In this document: positions 58,006-64,000 of the stretch, piece by piece
Position numbering within the stretch: the stretch's first letter is position 1
Layout: each line of letters starts with the position of its first letter
Notes under the pieces: generated by a model
Database searches by the model: none
What the model saw: the letters and a program-made list of their open reading frames with translations, nothing else
What the model was told of the DNA's origin: nothing
Source of the DNA: Kribbella sp. VKM Ac-2569
GTDB lineage: Bacteria > Actinomycetota > Actinomycetes > Propionibacteriales > Kribbellaceae
Assembly: GCF_004216905.1 (NCBI RefSeq)
Contig: NZ_SGXJ01000007.1
Span: 310,001 to 374,000, forward strand
DNA length: 64,000 nt
Direction: 5' to 3'
Translations under genes and position numbers: made by a program

Positions 58006-59594
58006 CCGGCGACCTGTGGACCTCTCCGGGCGAGGCAGCCCGTGGACTGTCCGCTCTGACCGAGGACGAGCGGTACCGCCGCTTCGACGAGTTGCAGGCG
58101 CGAATGGCCGGGGTGTGGGAGGCGATGCGGCTCAACTACCACGACGAGTCGGTGGTCGTCGTACCGTCGCTCACGCTGGACAAGACCGAGGCCGCCGGGA
58201 CCGGAACGGCCATGCAGGCCTACGAGGAGCGGTTCCTCTTCCTGCTCATCCTGTTGCGGGAACCGCGGCTGCGGATGGTCTACGTGACCTCGATGCCGAT
58301 CGCTCCGGAGATCATCGAGTACTACCTGTCCTTGCTGCCCGGCGTGATTCCGAGCCACGCGCGCGCCCGGTTGTCGCTGATCTCGGTCAACGACGCGTCG
58401 CCGATCCCGCTCAGCGAGAAGCTGCTGGCCCGGCCACGGCTGCTGCGCCGGATCGCCGCGCTGATCCCGAACCCGTTCCGATCGCACCTGATTCCGTACA
58501 ACACGACCGAGCTCGAACGCGATGTCGCGATCAGCCTCGGGATCCCCATGTACGCCGCGGATCCGCGGCTGGCGCCACTGGGCTCGAAGTCCGGCTGCCG
58601 CCGGTTGTTCGCGGAGGTCGGCGTACCCCATCCGCTCGGCGTGGAGAACTTGCACAGCCTCGACGAGCTCGCCGACGCGCTGGTCTCGATGCGTGCCGAG
58701 CGGCCCGGGATGGACAGCGCGATCGTGAAGCTGAACGAGGGCGTGTCCGGCGAGGGCAACGCGGTGGTGCGGCTGAAAGGGCTCCCGGCGGCCGGATCGG
58801 CGGGGGAGCGGGACGAGCTCCTGCAGCGGCTGCGCGAGATGGAGCTGGAGTCCGTGACGACCCCCTTCGAGGTGTACGTCGCCAAGTTCGCCGAGAACGG
58901 CGGGATCGTCGAGGAGCGGATCGTCGGCGCCGAACTGCGGAGTCCGAGCGTCCAGCTCCGGGTAGTACCAGGCGGTGCGGTCGAGTTGCTGTCCACGCAC
59001 GACCAACTGCTCGGCGGCGCGAGTGGGCAGAGCTACCTGGGCTGCGTGTTTCCGGCGGCGGCGGAGTACGCCCGGATGATCACCGAGCATGCCGCGACGA
59101 TCGGCCGGCGGCTGGCGGATCAGGGTGCGCTCGGACGGTTCGCGATCGACTTCGTCGTGGTGCGCGATGCCGCCGGCGGATGGACGCCGTACGCGATCGA
59201 ACTGAATCTGCGCAAGGGCGGGACGACGCATCCGTTCCTGACGCTGCAGTTCCTGACCGACGGGAGGTACGACCCACGCACCGCGCTCTTCGTCACGTCG
59301 TTGGGTCAGGAGAAGCATCTGGTCGCGACGGATCACCTCGAGTCGGAGCTGCTCAAGGGGTTGTCGCCGGCCGATGTGTTCGACATCGTGGCGCGGCACG
59401 GGCTGCACTTCGACCAGTCGCGGCAGGTGGGCATCGTGTTCCACATGATCAGCTGTCTGACCGAATGCGGCCGGCTCGGGCTGACCGCGGTAGGGAACAC
59501 GCCGGCGGAGGCCGATCGCCGGTACCGTGATGCTTCCCGCATTCTGCTGGCGGAGGCGGAGCAGGCCTTCGTGGAGCAGCCGCTGCCGAGCTGA
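58002..59594 (+). CDS. PGM1-like ATP-grasp peptide ligase
   Basis: A 530-residue protein resembling the ligase named after PGM1, which joins amino-acid building blocks in pheganomycin biosynthesis. The N-terminal half has VVVVPSLTLDK and RFLFLLILLREPRLRMVYVTS. The ATP-grasp core (about 200-410) includes SKSGCRRLFAEVGVPHPLG, IVKLNEGVSGEGNAVV (ATP-binding Lys), GGIVEERIVG, FAIDFVVVRDAAGGW and YAIELNLRKGGTTHP (metal-binding Glu/Asn). A C-terminal segment CGRLGLTAVGNTPAEAD is typical of the PGM1 C-domain. ATG 58002 overlaps the cyclase stop by ATGA, tying it to the signalling genes. Substrates unknown. Confidence 0.85.
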   Translation: MTGDLWTSPGEAARGLSALTEDERYRRFDELQARMAGVWEAMRLNYHDESVVVVPSLTLDKTEAAGTGTAMQAYEERFLFLLILLREPRLRMVYVTSMPIAPEIIEYYLSLLPGVIPSHARARLSLISVNDASPIPLSEKLLARPRLLRRIAALIPNPFRSHLIPYNTTELERDVAISLGIPMYAADPRLAPLGSKSGCRRLFAEVGVPHPLGVENLHSLDELADALVSMRAERPGMDSAIVKLNEGVSGEGNAVVRLKGLPAAGSAGERDELLQRLREMELESVTTPFEVYVAKFAENGGIVEERIVGAELRSPSVQLRVVPGGAVELLSTHDQLLGGASGQSYLGCVFPAAAEYARMITEHAATIGRRLADQGALGRFAIDFVVVRDAAGGWTPYAIELNLRKGGTTHPFLTLQFLTDGRYDPRTALFVTSLGQEKHLVATDHLESELLKGLSPADVFDIVARHGLHFDQSRQVGIVFHMISCLTECGRLGLTAVGNTPAEADRRYRDASRILLAEAEQAFVEQPLPS

Positions 59595-59602
59595 GAGGTG
59601 CG

Positions 59603-60259
59603 ATGGAGCGAGTCTGGTACGTCGCCTACGGTTCCAACCTCGCTCTCGACCGATTCCGCTGCTATCTGGCCGGCGGCCGGCCTCAGGGTGGCGCGCGCGT
59701 CTACGCCGGCTGCCGCGATCACAGCGATCCCCGGCGAATCGCCGGTGTCCACGTGCCCGGCGGGCTCGTGTTCGCCGGCGAGTCGCGGGTCTGGGGTGGT
59801 GGCTCGGCTTTCTACGACCACGCCGCAGCCGGGTGTGTCGCCGGTCGGGCCTATCTGCTGACGGCGGACCAACTGGGCGATGTCGCCGCCCAGGAGATGC
59901 GCCGGGAACCGGGCGGCGAGTTCGCTCGCGAGCTGGCCGCGCTGCTGCCGGACGTGAACGTGCTCCACACCATGGGGCCCGGCCGCTACGAGACCGTCGT
60001 ACGCCTCGGCGAACGCGACGGCCTGCCGATGTTCACGGTCACGCATGACCCGGCTGCCGGCCTCGAGGCGACCGCCCCCACGGCGCCGTACCTTCGCTGG
60101 ATCGCAGCCGGGCTGATCGAGGCGCACGGCTGGGAGGTGTGGCAGGTGGTCGACTACCTGCACGCGGTGCCGGGCGTCCAACTCGGCTGGACGCCCGGCG
60201 CGCTGCTGTCAGCGCTTAACGGCTCACGGCTTGACGGCGATGCAGGTGGCGGTGGCTGA
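59603..60259 (+). CDS. Gamma-glutamylcyclotransferase-like protein
   Basis: A 218-residue protein opening VWYVAYGSNLALDRF, the YGSNL substrate-loop motif of the GGCT/AIG2 fold. GRAYLLTADQLGDVAAQE, a Glu-rich REPGGEFARE helix and a long C-terminal helical tail follow. The fold cleaves gamma-glutamyl amine or amide bonds to 5-oxoproline, though many bacterial members have unknown roles. GAGAGGTG precedes ATG 59603, 8 nt after the ligase stop, so it is co-transcribed with a peptide-bond-forming enzyme. The last 36 nt overlap the 3' end of the opposing protease gene, which adds the odd tail SRLDGDAGGGG. Confidence 0.75.
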   Translation: MERVWYVAYGSNLALDRFRCYLAGGRPQGGARVYAGCRDHSDPRRIAGVHVPGGLVFAGESRVWGGGSAFYDHAAAGCVAGRAYLLTADQLGDVAAQEMRREPGGEFARELAALLPDVNVLHTMGPGRYETVVRLGERDGLPMFTVTHDPAAGLEATAPTAPYLRWIAAGLIEAHGWEVWQVVDYLHAVPGVQLGWTPGALLSALNGSRLDGDAGGGG

Positions 60260-62314
60260 CTTGGTCGGGTCGCTCTCGGAGGTGGCGGTGAGGGTGATCT
60301 TGGCGAGCGGGCTGGTGCCGGCCTTCGTGTAGACGGGGACCGTGACCTGCTGGCCCGCGTTCGCCGTGGCGAGCGCGTTGGGCAGGGCGATCGGCCAGCC
60401 GTTGGACTTGGCGGACAGGCGGTAGACGTCGCCCTTGACGTACTGCGTGACGTCCTCGGGCTGCGTCGACGACGTACCGGCCGTGCCCGTGTTGGTGAGG
60501 CTGAAGTTGCAGGTCTGGACGCCGCTGCGGTCCGGCTTCGCGACCGTGGGCAGCAGCCGTACGCCGCGTCTCTGCAAGCCGGCGCCGTCGAGCGAGCGGA
60601 TCGCGACCGTGTACGACAGCTCGCCCTTCGCGTTGCGGTGCACGTTGGTGATGTAGAAGTGCAGGCGGTTCGCGGTGTCGGTGTACTCGTACTCGCTGCC
60701 GGAGTTCGTGCCGGCGTGGAACAGCGCGTCGGACAACTGCCGGTAGTCGCCGATCGTGATCGGGACCTTCGTGCCGTCGGGCAGCACGTAGTCGGTCAGG
60801 TTGATGTCCTGCGGGTTCGCGTCGACGACCCACTCGAACGGCGCGCGGTCCTGGTTCTTGGTCTTCGCGAGCAGTACGCCGGCATCGGGTGTGAACGAGT
60901 CGGTGCCCATCCGGTCCACGACCTCGACCGTGTAGTTCTGGTACCCGCGGCCGTCGCACATCGGATCCTTCGTCGCATCGCACGGTGCGTCGAGATCACC
61001 CGCGCCGCCGAGTTCGATGTTCACCCCGGACAGGTCCTTAGCGCCCGGGTTCACGCTGCGCGCCTTGACGTTCGCGATCACCACACCCGATGTCGCGAGT
61101 GCCTCGCGGGAGAGTCTGAGCACGTTCTGCTCGTCGACCATCTCCAGCTTGATCTTGTTGCGCAGCATGTGTTGCGCGCCCATCGACGCGCCACCGGTCG
61201 CCGGGATCATCCAGCGGCTGTGCGGGCCGCCCGGGCCGTTGAAGCTACCCCGGCTGAGCATCTCCCAGATGCCGGTGTACGCGCGTCTCGGCGGGACGCC
61301 GTACGGGTTGTTGTAGTTGTCGCCGATGCCGAGGATGTGGCTGAACTCGTGTGCGAACACGGCCATCCCGGAGCTCTCCGCCTGGGTGGACGAGCCGCCG
61401 CCGGCGTTCGGCCAGATCGACGAGCCGGCCGCCCACGACGTCCAGTCGACGTACCGGGTCTCGGACCAGTTGCGTTGAGCGGGATCCGGCCCACCGAACT
61501 CCTCGGTGACGTCCTCCTTGGTCGGGAACTTCATCATCCCGAACTCCTGCCAGGTCGACGACTCGTCCTGACCGGCGCTGAGGAAGAACACGAAGTCGTA
61601 CCCGGCCGGTACGTCGGGACCTTGGTCGGCGACCCAGGCCGCCTGGCCGTCGGTGCGGATGTTCCGCGAGCAGTCGTCACCGGCCGGGCAGTCCTCGTCG
61701 CTCTGGAACTCCATCGCGTACTCGTGCGACTTGCCCGGCATCCGGTACGGCCCGAACGCGGTGAGGTCGACGCCGTACCGGCCGCCGGAGTCCTCCATCC
61801 AGTACTCGTGCAGCGTGTGACCGTGGTTCAGCGGCTCCGGGGTGTTGAGGAAGTTCTTGTAGAACTGCGCGGTCTGATCCCGCGGTACGCCGTTCGCCGC
61901 GGCACTCGGGTTGCCGAACGCCGTCGACCCCTTGGGCTTGGTGATGACGAAGTCCTGGTTCGGGTAGTCGAGCAGCACCAGTGCGCCCTTGAAGGTCCGC
62001 TCCGACCCCTTCACCGTGGGGTCGGCCCAGTTGGTGCCGGGCGGTTTGACGTAGTCGTCCCACGTCATGTGGTCCGGGTTCTCCCAGTTCTGCGGGTCGA
62101 TCGGGCCCGGTAACCCACTCGACAGGGTCTTCGCGACCCGCGTGTCCGGCCCCGACTCCTGCCAGGGCTGCTTCTGCGGCCAGTGCGGGTACTGCCAGGC
62201 GTTCACGGGGTCCGGGGGAGCACCCGGTGCGGCAAGCGCCATCGACGGCACCGAAACAACGGCCAGCACTGCGACCAGCCGCACAACACGACGAAACTTC
62301 CGTTGCTCAGACAC
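60224..62314 (-). CDS. Secreted M6-family metalloprotease (immune inhibitor A-like)
   Basis: A 696-residue exported protease. The Sec signal peptide is KFRRVVRLVAVLAVVSVPSMALAAPG. The catalytic domain has the zinc motif HEFSHILGIGD (His-Glu-x-x-His about residue 330) and a downstream IWEMLSRGSFNGPGGPHSRWM Met-turn region typical of M6 peptidases. A long C-terminal beta-rich part ends in TATSESDPTKSATATC. GTG 62314 is chosen because it places a short basic region before the signal helix; longer in-frame starts give 50 odd residues, and no ribosome-binding site helps. Likely digests extracellular protein. Confidence 0.88.
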   Translation of the reverse strand: MSEQRKFRRVVRLVAVLAVVSVPSMALAAPGAPPDPVNAWQYPHWPQKQPWQESGPDTRVAKTLSSGLPGPIDPQNWENPDHMTWDDYVKPPGTNWADPTVKGSERTFKGALVLLDYPNQDFVITKPKGSTAFGNPSAAANGVPRDQTAQFYKNFLNTPEPLNHGHTLHEYWMEDSGGRYGVDLTAFGPYRMPGKSHEYAMEFQSDEDCPAGDDCSRNIRTDGQAAWVADQGPDVPAGYDFVFFLSAGQDESSTWQEFGMMKFPTKEDVTEEFGGPDPAQRNWSETRYVDWTSWAAGSSIWPNAGGGSSTQAESSGMAVFAHEFSHILGIGDNYNNPYGVPPRRAYTGIWEMLSRGSFNGPGGPHSRWMIPATGGASMGAQHMLRNKIKLEMVDEQNVLRLSREALATSGVVIANVKARSVNPGAKDLSGVNIELGGAGDLDAPCDATKDPMCDGRGYQNYTVEVVDRMGTDSFTPDAGVLLAKTKNQDRAPFEWVVDANPQDINLTDYVLPDGTKVPITIGDYRQLSDALFHAGTNSGSEYEYTDTANRLHFYITNVHRNAKGELSYTVAIRSLDGAGLQRRGVRLLPTVAKPDRSGVQTCNFSLTNTGTAGTSSTQPEDVTQYVKGDVYRLSAKSNGWPIALPNALATANAGQQVTVPVYTKAGTSPLAKITLTATSESDPTKSATATCIAVKP

Positions 62315-62416
62315 GGGCGGGCATCCGATCAAAGAGGCGGGACAACGGGACCAGCCATGAGCATGCCCCCAAGACGCCAATGTCACAACCGCACACGGCG
62401 CGCTGCCCAAGCCGTC

Positions 62417-62471
62417 TTTGAGCCCCCACCAACCATTCCGCGGCCCTCGAAACGGTTGGTGGGTGCCCAAA
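62417..62471. repeat. Long inverted repeat between protease and dehydrogenase genes
   Basis: TTTGAGCCCCCACCAACC (62417-62434) faces GGTTGGTGGGTGCCCAAA (62454-62471): 18-bp arms with 16 matches and a 19-nt centre. It lies between two divergent genes, so it is not at a 3' end. It could be a cruciform, a dimeric binding site or a transcript hairpin. Confidence 0.75.
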
Positions 62472-62499
62472 GTCGGACCGGCGACGGATCGAGGGGATG

Positions 62500-62509
62500 C
62501 TGTATACAG
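62500..62509. promoter_or_regulatory. Palindrome CTGTATACAG, candidate GntR-type operator
   Basis: Perfect 10-bp palindrome with a TGTATACA core, common in GntR-family sites, 37 nt before the dehydrogenase start. TACAGT within it could also serve as a -10. Confidence 0.45.
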
Positions 62510-62545
62510 TATGGTGGCAGTTCTTGGATTTGGAGGAGGTTGCCG

Positions 62546-63907
62546 ATGTACTCAGTCACCGATCCGGCGCGTGGGGTGTTGGTGGAGGAAGTGGCGAACT
62601 CGACGGAGGAGGAGGTACGCGCGGCGATCGGGCGGGTGCATGCGGCGTACCCGGACTGGCGACGGCGGACCGTGGGGGAGCGAGCGGCGATCGTTGCGCG
62701 GGCGGCGGACCTGTTCGTGGAGCGGGCCGACGAGCTCGCCGCGATTATGACCCTCGAGATGGGGAAGCGCGTCAACGAGGGCCGGGGCGAGGTCGGCATC
62801 GTGGTCGACATCTTCCGGTACTACGCGGAGCGCGGACCGGCGTTGCTCGCGGATGAACCGATCGACCTCAAGGATGGGAGGGCCGTCATCACCAAAGGGC
62901 CGATCGGCGCGTTGCTCGGGATCATGCCGTGGAACTTCCCGTGCTACCAGGTCGCCCGGTTCGTCGCGCCGAACCTGGTCCTCGGGAACACGATCCTGCT
63001 CAAGCACGCCTCGATCTGCCCGCGGTCGGCGCGCGCGATCGAGGAGATCCTGCACGCGGCCGGCGTACCGGAGGACGTCTACGTGAACACGTACGCGTCC
63101 AGCCGGCAGATCCCCGCGATCCTCGCCGACCCGCGGATCGCCGGCGTCTCGCTGACCGGCAGCGAGCAGGCCGGGATCTCGGTCGCCGCCGAGGCCGGGA
63201 AGAACCTGAAGAAGACCGTGCTCGAACTCGGCGGCTCCGACCCGCTGATCATCCTCGACACCGACGACCTGGACGAGACCGTCAATGCCACCGCGACCGC
63301 GCGGATGCGGAACTGCGGCCAGTCCTGCAACGCCCCGAAGCGGATGATCGTCCTCGCCGGCCTGTACGACGAGTACGTCGACCGGCTGACCAAACGCGTC
63401 ACGGAGTACTACGTCCCCGGCGACCCGGCCGACCCCTCGACGAAGCTCCCGCCGCTCGCCTCGGCCGCAGCCGCGGACGAGGTCGCCGCCCAGGTCGCGA
63501 AGGCGGTCGAACAAGGCGCGACGCTGCGCGCCGGCGGCCACCGGATCACGCCCGGCGCCTACCTCGAGGCGACCGTCCTCACCGATGTCACGCCGGAGAT
63601 GGACGCGTACTACGAGGAGATCTTCGGGCCGGTGGTGATCGTCTTCGAAGCTGCGGATGAGGACGACGCGGTCCGGCTGGCCAACGACACCCCGTTCGGC
63701 CTCGGCGCCTCGGTGTGGGGCACCGACCCCGACCGCAACCGCCGCGTCGCCGACCGCATCGACGCCGGCATGGTGTACCTGAACCGCGCCGGCGGCTCCC
63801 AGGCGGACCTCCCGTTCGGCGGCATCAAACGCTCCGGCCTCGGCCGCGAACTCGGCCCGGCTGGCATCGAGGAATTCATGAACAAGAAGTCCATCCGGCT
63901 GGGGTGA
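62546..63907 (+). CDS. NAD(P)-dependent aldehyde dehydrogenase, succinate-semialdehyde type
   Basis: A 453-residue dehydrogenase of the GabD-like group: IMPWNFPCYQVARFVAPNL, SLTGSEQAG (cofactor loop), LELGGSDPLIIL (general-base Glu about residue 230), RNCGQSCNAPKR (catalytic Cys about residue 260) and EEIFGPV. It oxidises succinate semialdehyde or a similar aldehyde. Length matches the short SSADH class. ATG 62546 follows GGAGGAGG. A palindrome in its promoter region may be a GntR-type site; no such regulator is adjacent. Confidence 0.92.
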   Translation: MYSVTDPARGVLVEEVANSTEEEVRAAIGRVHAAYPDWRRRTVGERAAIVARAADLFVERADELAAIMTLEMGKRVNEGRGEVGIVVDIFRYYAERGPALLADEPIDLKDGRAVITKGPIGALLGIMPWNFPCYQVARFVAPNLVLGNTILLKHASICPRSARAIEEILHAAGVPEDVYVNTYASSRQIPAILADPRIAGVSLTGSEQAGISVAAEAGKNLKKTVLELGGSDPLIILDTDDLDETVNATATARMRNCGQSCNAPKRMIVLAGLYDEYVDRLTKRVTEYYVPGDPADPSTKLPPLASAAAADEVAAQVAKAVEQGATLRAGGHRITPGAYLEATVLTDVTPEMDAYYEEIFGPVVIVFEAADEDDAVRLANDTPFGLGASVWGTDPDRNRRVADRIDAGMVYLNRAGGSQADLPFGGIKRSGLGRELGPAGIEEFMNKKSIRLG

Positions 63908-63961
63908 CAGGAACCGGCCAGCGCGCCGCGGGGGGAGGTCGACGACGCCACAGTTGTGGAG

Positions 63962-64000
63962 ATGAGCTACCAGCAGCAGCCCCCGCCGCCGCAGGGCACG
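63962..64000 (+). CDS. Start of a Q/P-rich protein, cut by the window end
   Basis: Only 13 codons are visible: MSYQQQPPPPQGT. Glutamine/proline-rich openings like this are typical of actinobacterial membrane proteins (RDD or DUF4190 kinds), but nothing more can be said. The palindrome CCACA-GT-TGTGG lies just upstream, ending at the start region. Confidence 0.4.
   Translation, partial: MSYQQQPPPPQGT

Overview
The window is 64 kb of high-GC DNA from an actinobacterium. GC at third codon positions is very high, and eleven genes carry a TAnnnT -10 hexamer only 6-7 nt before the start codon, the signature of leaderless mRNA. There are LexA (SOS) boxes of the mycobacterial/actinobacterial type, Tat-dependent and lipoprotein exports, a SARP-type regulator and a 13E12/DUF222-HNH gene. 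The overall style and gene content resemble Kribbella (Nocardioides relatives), but that genus call is inference. I found no tRNA, rRNA, CRISPR array or insertion sequence. It reads as ordinary chromosome.

Layout. 1-3.6 kb: a glycan-use operon (clan GH-D glycosidase cut by the window edge, ROK regulator, GH125 exo-alpha-mannosidase). 3.6-8 kb, minus strand: a sensor kinase, two NarL-type response regulators, a broken gene remnant and an ABC exporter. 8.1-10.2 kb: a GntR/FadR-type repressor divergent from lactate dehydrogenase lldD, with two matching operators between them. 10.1-15.2 kb, minus: a second kinase/regulator/ABC exporter set plus a lone NarL-type kinase. 15.2-17.1 kb: FMN-dependent PPOX-like enzyme and MFS exporter. 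17.3-21.8 kb: a small unknown gene, alkB, a gene-free C-rich stretch, a large DUF222-HNH gene with tandem-repeat linkers, and a probably frameshifted gene. AlkB and the HNH gene both have SOS boxes.

21.8-24.9 kb: amidohydrolase, dienelactone-hydrolase-like enzyme and a cysteine-rich unknown. 25.1-33.3 kb: a xylose-type operon (ROK repressor, ribose/xylose-class ABC transporter, oxidoreductase, xylose isomerase, sugar isomerase/epimerase-like TIM barrel), with a promoter and operator upstream. 33.3-41.8 kb: mixed housekeeping and stress genes, including an epoxide hydrolase, DUF2071, a MarR repressor opposite a TPR protein, two acetyltransferases, an SGNH hydrolase and a 989-residue Hsp90-like (sacsin-type) ATPase. 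42-47.6 kb: a complete dipeptide/oligosaccharide-class ABC importer behind a promoter bearing LacI-type operators. 47.6-54 kb: methyltransferase, SARP-LuxR hybrid regulator, LysE exporter and a Tat-exported phospholipase C.

54.2-60.3 kb is the most unusual locus. A GAF-GAF hybrid histidine kinase, a single-domain response regulator, a receiver-class III cyclase fusion and a PGM1-like ATP-grasp peptide ligase overlap by ATGA, and a gamma-glutamylcyclotransferase-like gene follows 8 nt later. This looks like one signalling unit whose output is both a nucleotide signal and peptide-bond chemistry. The window ends with an M6 metalloprotease, a succinate-semialdehyde-type dehydrogenase and the first 13 codons of a Q/P-rich protein. 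Of nine convergent gene pairs, eight overlap at their 3' ends.
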